A stretch of 38,465 nt of DNA, from contig JAFKJW010000195.1 in the NCBI GenBank assembly GCA_017305925.1, positions 1 through 38,465 on the forward strand. Reading direction: 5' to 3'. The position numbers and the translations under genes are program-made. The notes beneath the pieces were generated by a model. The model had not been told where the DNA came from. It did no database searches and saw only the letters and a list, made by a program, of their open reading frames with translations. Of this stretch, positions 15,704-23,452 are shown piece by piece; the first letter of the stretch is position 1; every line of letters begins with the position of its first letter. Origin of the DNA: Hyphomicrobiales bacterium. GTDB lineage: Bacteria > Pseudomonadota > Alphaproteobacteria > Rhizobiales > Rhizobiaceae.

Positions 15704-16192
15704 TCAGCGTGGCCCGCAGGCCCGATCCGCGCCGAGACGAAGCTCGGCGATCATCTCGCCATCCTCGTCGAGGCCGGTCTCGGCAAAGCCGAGCTTGCCG
15801 TAAAGCCGTCTCGCGGCGGCATTTTCGGGGTCGTAGCAGATTTTGACGCAGCGGACATGTCCGAGCGCGGCGATCTCCCCGAGAACGGCCCTCATGGCGG
15901 CCATGCCGTAGCCCTTGCCCTGGTCGCGGCGGTCGATCATCAGGCGGTAGACGATCGCCTCCGGCTCGTCCGGCGCCATGCTGTACATCAGGAATCCCAC
16001 CACCCGCCCGCCGGCAATGACGGCGCGGGGGCGGGCCTCTTCGTCGGTGCGCGCCTCGCGCAGGGATTCGGCGTTGGTGGCCACGAACCGCGCCTGATCG
16101 GGGGAGACATCGATCGAAAGGACGTCCTTCCGGTACACATCCGTCACCGGCTTGAGGCATACCGGTCCGGCGGCAATCGGCCGCGGGTTCAT
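15704..16192 (-). CDS. GNAT family N-acetyltransferase, spermidine/diamine acetyltransferase-like
   Basis: A 162-residue Gcn5-related acetyltransferase. Motif A reads Tyr-Arg-Leu-Met-Ile-Asp-Arg-Arg-Asp then Gln-Gly-Lys-Gly-Tyr-Gly (91-96), the acetyl-CoA pyrophosphate loop, and motif B reads Glu-Asn-Ala-Ala-Ala-Arg-Arg-Leu-Tyr-Gly-Lys-Leu-Gly-Phe (123-136). The first residues and the spacing resemble PaiA/BltD-type polyamine acetyltransferases. ATG 16192 overlaps the NRPS stop as ATGA, so the two are translationally coupled. Because the NRPS probably uses a basic amino acid, this enzyme may acetylate the monomer, cap the chain or detoxify a cationic product; this is inference. Exact acceptor unknown. 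Confidence 0.9.
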   Translation of the reverse strand: MNPRPIAAGPVCLKPVTDVYRKDVLSIDVSPDQARFVATNAESLREARTDEEARPRAVIAGGRVVGFLMYSMAPDEPEAIVYRLMIDRRDQGKGYGMAAMRAVLGEIAALGHVRCVKICYDPENAAARRLYGKLGFAETGLDEDGEMIAELRLGADRACGPR

Positions 16193-19100
16193 GCCCGAGA
16201 GCCTGTGGCCGGCGGCTTTGCCTCCGCGACGGGGCTGATGAAGCCGAAGAGTTTTGCCGGATTGCCGCGCCACACGGTGTAGGGCTCCAGCGTCTCGCCC
16301 TTCATGACGAAGGCGTCCATGTCGGCCACGGCGCCCTCGCCCATCGTCACGCCGTAGTGGACGAAGGCGGCCGGCGCGAGCGTGCAGCCGTCGCCGACGC
16401 GGATGTAGTCCGACTTGAACGCGCCCTCCTCCAGCGAATGCGCCTGAAGCACGCAGCCTTCGTTCAGCGTCACGTCGTCGCCCAGCTCGACGAGGGAGCG
16501 CTCGGTGATGATGCTGCCCCCGTCATAGAGGCGCCGGCCCACCTTGACGCCGATCAGGCGCAGGACGATCGGCCGGAACGGCGTTCCGGTGAACAGGCCC
16601 ATGATGGGCGAGTCCGACAGCTTCCAATGGCGCTCGTGCCGCCAGAAGACGGGATCGTAGATGGTCGCCATGCGCGGCTTCAGCCGGCGGAAGGCGAGGC
16701 TCATCCGCTCCAGCAGGATGTAGAAGGGAATGATGATGGCGGAGGAGAGCAGGACCGCCACGAAGAGAGCGATCTCCGCCCATTCCGTGTAGTAGTTGAG
16801 CGCCCTGTCCCAGATCGCCAGCGTCACGAACAGGATCGCCCATTGCGCGGCGACGAACATGATCGCGGTCGCGGCATTGTGCAGGTTCTTGAGGGGAAGG
16901 CGGCGTCGGCGCTCCTCGTTCGACACGAGGCCCAGGAGTTCCCTGTCGCGGCTCACCATGCGCGGGATCTCGAAGGGCGGGGATCCGAGCAGCCCGACAT
17001 TCTCGCGGACGGGGCCGTCGACGGGCACGAGCACCTTGGTTCCCAGGAGGCAATTGTCGCCGGTGCGCGCGTCGGACGGGTAATAGATGTTGTTTCCGAA
17101 GAAGTTGCGCGCGCCGACCCGGGTGTCCTCCAGCCGGAACGAGTTGGCGGATTTCTGCATGTTGATCATGAAGAGGCCGTCCGAGACCATCGTGCTCGAC
17201 CCGATGTCGCAGAGAAGCGGGTTCTCGTGCTGCTGGTTGGTTCCGAAATTCGAGCCCGTCTGTTCGACCTCGTTCAGCTTCCAGCCGATCACGCGCATGT
17301 AGTGGACGATGGCCGAGCTGTCGCCGAAGAGGACGTTCAGCATGCGGATGTTGCTGGAAAGCTCGACCATGGCCTGGAGCCAGTAGTGCAGGCCGTAGAG
17401 CGAATAGGTCCTGCCCGGCTTGAGGAACAGGTTGAACAGGCGCGGAACGACCATCGCGAGAAGGGCCGAGCCGGCCAGGTATCCGAACACCGTCACGGTC
17501 GTGCCGATGGCGACGAGGCCGATGGTTTCCTGATAGTCGTCGCCGACGATTTCCCAATAGGTGTGGAAAAGCAGCGGGAAAGGGGTGACGATCAGGAAAA
17601 GGATGATGAGCTGGATCGCCTCATAGAGGATGCGGCGCACCCCCGAGTGCTGCACGTTGGGCACCTTGCAATAGTCGGCGTCGGTGCGGACCGCGGGCGA
17701 GCCGTGCCACCTCTCGCCGGCCGGGATGGACTGGCCGCGTTGCAGCGAGGAGGCGTGGCCGAGCTGCGCGCCGTCGCCGATCTCGGTCCCGATGTCGAGG
17801 GCGGAGCCGACGCCGACGAAGGCGTTCCGGCCGATCGTGACCGGCCCGGTGTGGATGTAGCCCGACTGCGCCCGGAAGCCGAGGATGAGCGACTCCTTGC
17901 GCAGGATGGAATTGGCGCCGACCGCGATGAGATCCGTGCAGACCGGCACGGAGCGGCATTCGATGACGGCGCGCTCGCCGAGCCTGGCGCCCAGGAGCTT
18001 CAGATAGAGGCTGTAGAGCGGGCTGCCCCGGAACAGGACGACCGGCGCGGTGCGGATCAGCGTCTTGACGATCCAGAAGCGGTAGTAGCGCCATCCCCAG
18101 ATGGGAAACGACTCCTCCTTCCAGCGTCCGACCAGCAGCCATTTCGCGGCGACCGCGAAACCGCTGAGGCCGAAGAAAGTCCCGGCGGAGAGAACCACGC
18201 AGCGCAGGTAGAGCGTCACCGGCGTGTCCAGGGCGTCGTAGACCCAGTTGAGACCGTTGTTGAGCGCGAGCAGCGTGAAATACGCGTAGGCTGCGTAGAA
18301 CAGCAACTGGCCGAGCCCGCAGAGCCAGTAGGCCAGGTCCGACGCCTTGCGCACGAGCGTCGGCTCGACGGTCTTTTCCTGGCGGACGACCGATTCGTTG
18401 AGGTGGCGGGCCAGCGCCGCGACGGTCGGATGCAGGTAGATGTCGCGCATCGACGCCGTCGCCCAGCGCTCCTGCTTGCGCAGGCGGGCGCAGAAGCGCG
18501 CCATCAGGAGCGAGTTCGCGCCCAGATCGTCGAAGAAATTGTCCTCGATCGAGACGGATTCGAATTTCAGGAGCTCCACGAGCAGGCCGACCATGAAGCG
18601 CTCGTCGTCGTCGCGCGGATCGATCATCGCATGGCCGGAGGCGACGCGCGCACTGGCGGGTTTCGGCAATTGCCGGACGTCCACCTTGTTCGACACGGTC
18701 ATCGGAATGGCGGGAAGCTGCTCCAGATAGGACGGCACCATGTAGTCGGGCAGCCGCTTCTTCAGCGCCTGCATGAGACCCGTCCTGTCGATATGGCCGA
18801 TGCCGCTCTTCGGGGCGTAGTAGCCGACCAGCTCCTGCCGTTCCGGCTCGACCTGCCACGTCGTCACCGCGGCCTGCGCGATGTCGGGATGGTCGAGCAG
18901 GACGGCCTCGATCTCGCCGAGCTCGATGCGGTAGCCGCGGATCTTCACCTGCGTGTCGATGCGGCCATGATACTCGATCTCGCCATGGCCGTTGACGCGC
19001 CCGAGGTCGCCGGTCCGGTAGATCCGCCCGGACGGGTTGTTGGGAAGCTCCATGAAGTCGGCGATGAACTTCTGCTCGGTCAGGTCCGGGCGGTTGAGAT

Positions 19101-20205
19101 AGCCCTCGGCGACACCCATGCCCGCGATGCAGATTTCGCCGAGCTCCCCTTCGGTCGTCAGCTTCGGCGCGTCGGGGTCCAGGATGACGATCGAATAGGT
19201 CGGGAGGGGCACGCCGATCGTCACCGGGCGGTCGGGCTCGAGCGTCGCCATGGTCGCGGTCACGGTCGCCTCGGTCGGACCGTAGGTGTTGAGGATCTGC
19301 CGCCCGGGCTTCCACCAGCGCTCCACGAGCTTCTGCGAGCAGGCTTCGCCTCCGACGAGGATGGCGCGCAGGCTCGGGACCTCGCTCTCGACAGAGGAAA
19401 GCAGCGTGGGGCTGCAAGCCATGCAGGTGATCGCATGCGCCCGGAGGAAGTCCGCGAGCTCCTCGCCGACGAGGGGCTGCTGGCCCGGGGCGGGAACCAC
19501 GGTGGCGCCGGCCGCGAAGGGAACCCAGATTTCCTCCGAGGAGAAGTCGAAGGCGATCGTCATGCCCTGGTAGACCCGGTCCTCGGGCCGGTACCCGTAG
19601 GATGCCGCCGCAACCCTGACGAAGTTGCAGAAGCTGCGGTGCGTGACGACGACGCCCTTCGGCCTGCCCGTCGTGCCGGACGTGTAGAGGATATAGCAGA
19701 GGTTCTCCGGCGGCTGTTCGACCTGCGGCACGCTTGTCGGCTTCAGGTCGATTTCCGAGGCCGCCGCATCGACCGAGACGTGCGGAACGGGCAGGCGCTC
19801 CACGCGGGCGGCGTAGGCAGTGACGCTGATCAGCATGCTGATCCCCGCGTCCTCGATGATCAGCGCCATGCGCTCTTCCGGAAACGCCGTCGCCAGCGGA
19901 ACGAACACCGCGCCCGCCTTCATCACGGCGAGGATGGCGACGTAGGTTTCCGCCGAGCGGTCCAGCAAGAGGCCGACCCGGTCGGACGGCTTGACGCCAC
20001 GCTCGACGAGCAGATGGGCGAACTGGTTGGCGTAGCTGTCCATCTCGCGATACGACCAGACGCGGTCGCCGGAGAGGACGGCGGGGGCGGACTCGAAACG
20101 GTCGGCGAGCTCGGCGAAGAACCTGTCGAGGCGTTCGCCGGCAATGCCCTTCCTGATGAAATCGGGGCCGATCAGGATCTGTCGTTTCCTGCTTTCCTGA
20201 TCCAT
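16189..20205 (-). CDS. Pls/PosA-type membrane-bound non-ribosomal peptide synthetase (poly-amino acid synthetase)
   Basis: A 1338-residue single-module synthetase. Residues about 20-515 are an adenylation domain: Tyr-Thr-Ser-Gly-Thr-Thr-Gly-Arg-Pro-Lys-Gly at 174-184, Tyr-Gly-Pro-Thr-Glu at 308-312, Tyr-Arg-Thr-Gly-Asp at 396-400, catalytic Lys507. A carrier domain follows (about 530-605) with Leu-Gly-Ala-Asn-Ser565. No condensation or thioesterase domain is seen. Instead, three pairs of helices (about 622-650 and 664-692; 856-884 and 893-922; 1110-1132 and 1143-1168) are separated by soluble domains. The first and third contain left-handed beta-helix hexapeptide repeats (about 745-830 and 1215-1315). 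This is the architecture of epsilon-poly-lysine synthetase and PosA, in which the C-terminal domains join the tethered monomer to free amino acid. ATG 20205 has GGAG 11 nt upstream; ATG 20247 overlaps the previous stop and is an alternative. The GNAT and transferase genes follow. Confidence 0.93.
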   Translation of the reverse strand: MDQESRKRQILIGPDFIRKGIAGERLDRFFAELADRFESAPAVLSGDRVWSYREMDSYANQFAHLLVERGVKPSDRVGLLLDRSAETYVAILAVMKAGAVFVPLATAFPEERMALIIEDAGISMLISVTAYAARVERLPVPHVSVDAAASEIDLKPTSVPQVEQPPENLCYILYTSGTTGRPKGVVVTHRSFCNFVRVAAASYGYRPEDRVYQGMTIAFDFSSEEIWVPFAAGATVVPAPGQQPLVGEELADFLRAHAITCMACSPTLLSSVESEVPSLRAILVGGEACSQKLVERWWKPGRQILNTYGPTEATVTATMATLEPDRPVTIGVPLPTYSIVILDPDAPKLTTEGELGEICIAGMGVAEGYLNRPDLTEQKFIADFMELPNNPSGRIYRTGDLGRVNGHGEIEYHGRIDTQVKIRGYRIELGEIEAVLLDHPDIAQAAVTTWQVEPERQELVGYYAPKSGIGHIDRTGLMQALKKRLPDYMVPSYLEQLPAIPMTVSNKVDVRQLPKPASARVASGHAMIDPRDDDERFMVGLLVELLKFESVSIEDNFFDDLGANSLLMARFCARLRKQERWATASMRDIYLHPTVAALARHLNESVVRQEKTVEPTLVRKASDLAYWLCGLGQLLFYAAYAYFTLLALNNGLNWVYDALDTPVTLYLRCVVLSAGTFFGLSGFAVAAKWLLVGRWKEESFPIWGWRYYRFWIVKTLIRTAPVVLFRGSPLYSLYLKLLGARLGERAVIECRSVPVCTDLIAVGANSILRKESLILGFRAQSGYIHTGPVTIGRNAFVGVGSALDIGTEIGDGAQLGHASSLQRGQSIPAGERWHGSPAVRTDADYCKVPNVQHSGVRRILYEAIQLIILFLIVTPFPLLFHTYWEIVGDDYQETIGLVAIGTTVTVFGYLAGSALLAMVVPRLFNLFLKPGRTYSLYGLHYWLQAMVELSSNIRMLNVLFGDSSAIVHYMRVIGWKLNEVEQTGSNFGTNQQHENPLLCDIGSSTMVSDGLFMINMQKSANSFRLEDTRVGARNFFGNNIYYPSDARTGDNCLLGTKVLVPVDGPVRENVGLLGSPPFEIPRMVSRDRELLGLVSNEERRRRLPLKNLHNAATAIMFVAAQWAILFVTLAIWDRALNYYTEWAEIALFVAVLLSSAIIIPFYILLERMSLAFRRLKPRMATIYDPVFWRHERHWKLSDSPIMGLFTGTPFRPIVLRLIGVKVGRRLYDGGSIITERSLVELGDDVTLNEGCVLQAHSLEEGAFKSDYIRVGDGCTLAPAAFVHYGVTMGEGAVADMDAFVMKGETLEPYTVWRGNPAKLFGFISPVAEAKPPATGSRA

Positions 20206-20243
20206 CGCCACTTGGTCTCCGCAACCATGCCGAATTGCGCGCA

Positions 20244-20543
20244 TCATTGCGTGTCGACGGCCGGCTTCGCGCCCAGGAGCCGGAGCGCGTTGGCGTGCTT
20301 GCGGATGCCCTGCGCCTGCTTCTGGATCGCGCACAGCCTGTCTCCCCTCCGCTGGAGCGCCCTCGCCGCGGCGACCTGAGGCGCCTTCGGATTCTGCTGG
20401 ATGGCGGCGTCGACCTGGCGGCTGAGCCTGGCGCAAAGCTCGGTCCGTCCGGCCGCGGCCGCCGGGTTCGCGCAGGACCAGATGACGATGAGGGGGATTG
20501 CCATCGCGGCTGCTCCCGCCGCGAAGGCCGGCGACCTGATCAT
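20244..20543 (-). CDS. Small exported protein heading the Pls-type operon
   Basis: A 99-residue protein I do not recognise. Residues 1-31 look like a Sec signal peptide: Met-Ile-Arg-Ser, a hydrophobic core to about 22, and Ala-Asn-Pro-Ala-Ala-Ala-Ala before the likely cut. Cys24 lies in Ile-Trp-Ser-Cys, which is a poor lipobox, so a lipoprotein is possible but not favoured. The mature part (about 68 residues) is basic and helical-looking, with Cys37 and Cys71 that could form one disulfide, and repeated Ala/Gln/Arg. Its stop overlaps a possible ATG of the NRPS (ATGA at 20247), and no promoter-size gap separates them. A periplasmic accessory to the membrane synthetase, such as a chaperone or product-binding protein, is a guess from position only. 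Confidence 0.75.
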   Translation of the reverse strand: MIRSPAFAAGAAAMAIPLIVIWSCANPAAAAGRTELCARLSRQVDAAIQQNPKAPQVAAARALQRRGDRLCAIQKQAQGIRKHANALRLLGAKPAVDTQ

Positions 20544-20606
20544 GCGTTTTCAGCTTCCCCATTTGCCCGCCGCCTGCGAACCATCGCGGCTTCAGCTCTT
20601 ATGTCG

Positions 20607-20662
20607 TTGTTTTGTTTCGAAAATTTTTCCCGATTATAAATTCTTGTTTCCGGATTGTTTCC
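20607..20662. promoter_or_regulatory. AT-rich divergent promoter region with repeated TTGTTTC elements
   Basis: This is the most AT-rich stretch of the window, inside the 305-nt gap between the Pls operon and the MFS gene. On the plus strand TTGTTT (20612-20617), a 17-nt spacer and TATAAA (20635-20640) form a sigma70-like promoter. On the minus strand the overlapping TATAAT (20638-20633) is a perfect -10 box without a strong -35. TTGTTTCC occurs at 20644-20651 and 20655-20662, 11 bp apart, and TTGTTTCG at 20612-20619. An A/T-tract GAAAATTTTTC lies at 20619-20629. The helical-turn spacing suggests a regulator binding site shared by both directions. The rest of the gap (20663-20848) shows nothing definite. 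Confidence 0.55.
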
Positions 20663-20848
20663 CGAGGCGCGAAAGCGGCGGAAGGAAGGTTTGCGAACGG
20701 AGCGGAAATTCCGCTATGGGTTGCCGCGGCTGCGCCGGGCTCTCTGGAAGAGAGGTTGGGCAGATGTGGCGTATTGCCGCGACTCGAAATTCCCCATCCC
20801 GAGGAAAGTCTTGCCATCACACCGGATGTTGACGCCGAGAGCCGGAAC

Positions 20849-22057
20849 ATGAACGCCCCTGCCCAGACCATTGCCCAGCCAAAAACGTATCTCGCCGTCC
20901 TGCTGATCCTCAGCCTGACGCATCTGCTCAACGACCTGATGCAGTCGCTGATCCCGGCCATCTATCCCATCATCAAGGATACCTATTCGCTCGATTTCGT
21001 GCAGATCGGGATGATCACGCTCACCTTCCAGATCGCCGGCTCCCTGCTCCAGCCGGTGGTCGGGTACGTCACCGACAAGCACCCGATGCCCTATTCCACC
21101 GTCGTCGGGATGACCTTCACGCTCGCCGGGCTCGTCGGCCTCGCCTATGCGTCGAGCTACGCCTTCATCCTGGCATCGGTTGCCTGCATCGGCATCGGCT
21201 CGTCGATCTTCCATCCCGAGGCGACGCGCATGGCGCGCTATGCGTCGGGCGGAAGGCAGGGCCTGGCGCAGGGGCTCTTCCAGGTCGGCGGCCAGGCCGG
21301 CGGGGCGCTCGGCCCGCTGCTGGCCGCCCTCGTCGTCGTGCCGCGCGGACAGGCGAGCCTCTCGTGGTTCTCGGCGCTGGCGCTGCTGGCGATGGTGCTG
21401 ATGGTCTGGACGGCCGGAAAGCACACGGCGATCCGCAACCAGATCGAAGCCGCGAAGGCCGCGCTCTCCGGCGCCGGCCGGATGCATGCGCCGCACCCGG
21501 GGAAGACCGTCGTGCTCGGGCTCACCGTACTGACGCTGCTGATGTTCTCGAAGAACGCCTATGTCGAGAGCTTCCGGTCGTTCTACACCTTCTATCTGAT
21601 CGAGCGCTTCGACGTCTCGATCCCTGTGTCGCAGCTCATGCTGTTCGTCTTCCTGGTCTCCTCGGCCGCCGGCGCGCTGATCGGCGGCATCGTCGGGGAC
21701 CGGATCGGACGCTACCGCATCATCTGGATCTCGGTGCTCGGTCCGCTGCCCTTCACGCTGCTGCTGCCCTATGCGGACTTCTTCTGGACGGGCGTGCTGA
21801 CGGTCACGATCAACCTGATCATGGCGAGCGCCTTCGCCTCCATCCTGATCTACGCCATGGAGCTGGTGCCGAGCCGCATAGGCCTGGTCGGCGGACTGTT
21901 CTACGGCCTCAATTTCGGGCTGGGCGGCATCGCGGCGGCCATCCTCGGCGGACTTGCCGACAGCATCGGCATCGAGGAGGTCTACCGGATCTGCTCCTTC
22001 CTGCCGCTCGCCGGCCTGCTGACCTGGATGCTGCCGCGGATCGAGGAAGGCCGCTGA
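20849..22057 (+). CDS. MFS transporter, fosmidomycin-resistance (Fsr)-like family
   Basis: A 402-residue major facilitator with 12 predicted helices in two halves. The N-terminal Ser-Leu-Thr-His-Leu-Leu-Asn-Asp-Leu-Met-Gln-Ser-Leu-Ile-Pro and Gly-Ser-Ser-Ile-Phe-His-Pro-Glu-Ala are characteristic of the Fsr group of drug and metabolite exporters. A charged cytoplasmic loop near 190-215 separates the halves, and Gly-Asp-Arg-Ile-Gly-Arg-Tyr-Arg is the repeated MFS loop motif. ATG 20849 is chosen because the membrane domain begins there. The frame is open to 20612 but the upstream part reads as non-conserved and spans the promoter. No strong ribosome site is seen. It is divergent from the Pls operon and might export its product or a precursor, though Fsr proteins usually move small molecules. 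Confidence 0.9.
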   Translation: MNAPAQTIAQPKTYLAVLLILSLTHLLNDLMQSLIPAIYPIIKDTYSLDFVQIGMITLTFQIAGSLLQPVVGYVTDKHPMPYSTVVGMTFTLAGLVGLAYASSYAFILASVACIGIGSSIFHPEATRMARYASGGRQGLAQGLFQVGGQAGGALGPLLAALVVVPRGQASLSWFSALALLAMVLMVWTAGKHTAIRNQIEAAKAALSGAGRMHAPHPGKTVVLGLTVLTLLMFSKNAYVESFRSFYTFYLIERFDVSIPVSQLMLFVFLVSSAAGALIGGIVGDRIGRYRIIWISVLGPLPFTLLLPYADFFWTGVLTVTINLIMASAFASILIYAMELVPSRIGLVGGLFYGLNFGLGGIAAAILGGLADSIGIEEVYRICSFLPLAGLLTWMLPRIEEGR

Positions 22058-22102
22058 ACGCGCCGGACCCGGGGAAAGAGCGATGAACCGACAGAGACGA
22101 GA

Positions 22103-23365
22103 TCAGCGGTTCAGCAGCGATTTCAGCTCCGTCCCGGGATTCGCCACAAGTTCCGGCGCCGGCGATTTGCCGGCTTCGATCAGGCGCTTCGCGATCATAT
22201 AGGCCCGTGAATCGTTCATGGCGTCGACGGCCAGAAGCTCTTCGCCGCGATAATACCAGAACGAGACGCTGGCGCCCTCCCCTTTCCGGATCGCCACGCG
22301 ATCGTGCCCGAAGGACAGGCCCGCGATCTGCAGCTTGACGTCGAACTGATCGGACCAGAACCATGGCCTCGCCGTGTAAAGCTGCGGCTCTCCCATGATG
22401 ACGCTCGCCGCGGCCTCGGCCTGCTCGATGGCGTTGCCGACGCTTTCGAGGCGGACGCGCATGCCGCGCCAGGGAAAAGAGGCGCAGTCTCCCGCCGCGA
22501 GGATCGCCGGATCCGACGTGCGGCAATATTCGTCCACCTTGATCCCGTTGTCGATTTCGAGGCCGGCCTGCTCCGCCAGCTCCGTATTCGGATGGATTCC
22601 GATCCCGGCAAGGACGAAATCGACCTCAAGCTCGGCCCCATCGGTCAGCCTGGCGCCGCCGACGCGGCCGGCGCCGAGCAGCCCCTCCAGGCCGACCCCC
22701 TCGCGCAGATCGATGCCGTGTCCGCGATGCAGCCGCCGGAAATAGTCGGACGTTTCCGTTGCCGCCACACGCTGGAGAATGCGCGGCGCGGCTTCGACCA
22801 GGGTCACGCGGAGCCCGAGCTTCGATGCGACGGCGGCCGCTTCAAGGCCGATATAGCCGCCGCCGACGACCAGGACATGGCGGCCGGCGCCGAACTCGGA
22901 TTTCACCGCATCGATGTCGGAAAGATTGCGGACGGCATAGACGCCGCCGAGGTCCCCGCCGAGCGCGGGCGGCAGGCGGCGGGGCCGCGAGCCCGTTGCG
23001 AGGACGAGGCGGGCATAGGGCAAGGACGTGCCGTCCGACAGCCTCACTTCACGCGCCGCCCTGTCGATATGCTCCGCATGGGTTCCAAGCCGCAGGCCGA
23101 TCGATCTCTCCTCGTAGAACGATCGCGGCCTGAAGTAGAGCCTTTCCTCCGTCATCTCGCCGAGCAGGTAGGCCTTGCTCAAGGGAGGGCGCTGGTAGGG
23201 CGGCGAAGCCTCGTCGCCGACCAGGGTGACCGGACCGGCATGTCCCAGATCGCGCAGCTTCGCCGATACCGAAAAGCCGGCCTGCCCGGCGCCGATAACG
23301 ACGACGGGTTCCTTTTCGCCGATCCGGTCCATCGGGTCCTCTTTCAATCCCGCAACATCTGTCAT
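22103..23365 (-). CDS. FAD-dependent oxidoreductase, putidaredoxin/rhodocoxin reductase family
   Basis: A 420-residue flavoprotein that normally passes electrons from NAD(P)H to a ferredoxin or rubredoxin serving P450s or dioxygenases. The FAD-binding Gly-Ala-Gly-Gln-Ala-Gly is at 25-30, the NAD-binding Gly-Gly-Gly-Tyr-Ile-Gly at 168-173 with Glu191 at the end of the second strand (NADH preference), and Ala-Gly-Asp-Cys at 291-294 contacts FAD. Leu-Ser-Lys-Ala-Tyr-Leu near 62-67 and the C-terminal reductase domain are also typical. No ferredoxin or oxygenase is adjacent. ATG 23365 is preferred because GGAAGGA ends 6 nt upstream; ATG 23332 is a weaker alternative. That ribosome site lies in a perfect hairpin (23372-23391). 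The gene is convergent with the MFS gene. Confidence 0.93.
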   Translation of the reverse strand: MTDVAGLKEDPMDRIGEKEPVVVIGAGQAGFSVSAKLRDLGHAGPVTLVGDEASPPYQRPPLSKAYLLGEMTEERLYFRPRSFYEERSIGLRLGTHAEHIDRAAREVRLSDGTSLPYARLVLATGSRPRRLPPALGGDLGGVYAVRNLSDIDAVKSEFGAGRHVLVVGGGYIGLEAAAVASKLGLRVTLVEAAPRILQRVAATETSDYFRRLHRGHGIDLREGVGLEGLLGAGRVGGARLTDGAELEVDFVLAGIGIHPNTELAEQAGLEIDNGIKVDEYCRTSDPAILAAGDCASFPWRGMRVRLESVGNAIEQAEAAASVIMGEPQLYTARPWFWSDQFDVKLQIAGLSFGHDRVAIRKGEGASVSFWYYRGEELLAVDAMNDSRAYMIAKRLIEAGKSPAPELVANPGTELKSLLNR

Positions 23366-23371
23366 CGGCCA

Positions 23372-23391
23372 TCCTTCCAGAACGGGAAGGA
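23372..23391 (-). promoter_or_regulatory. Hairpin that buries the ribosome site of the reductase gene
   Basis: Read on the minus strand, TCCTTCC, a 6-nt loop CGTTCT and GGAAGGA form a perfect 7-bp stem. GGAAGGA is the Shine-Dalgarno, ending 6 nt before ATG 23365. In the folded RNA the whole site is paired. This would lower translation unless the hairpin is opened by a protein, temperature or an upstream ribosome; the consequence is inferred. Confidence 0.6.
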
Positions 23392-23452
23392 ATCAAATGA
23401 AACTCTTCCCATACGGCCTAGAATCCCTGCGCATCATCACGCAACCTACGCG

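Noticed and set aside
16357-20379. Very long open frame on the plus strand opposite the NRPS
   Set aside because: Its product is rich in Arg, Asp, His and Val without a recognisable domain, as expected from the antisense frame of a GC-rich gene. The opposite strand encodes a complete multi-domain protein.
20206-20562. N-terminal extension of the NRPS reading frame
   Set aside because: The extra residues are Arg/Gly/Pro-rich, overlap the small exported gene in another frame and precede the normal adenylation-domain start.
20612-20848. N-terminal extension of the MFS reading frame
   Set aside because: It crosses the AT-rich promoter region, reads as non-conserved sequence, and a natural membrane-protein N-terminus begins at the ATG at 20849.
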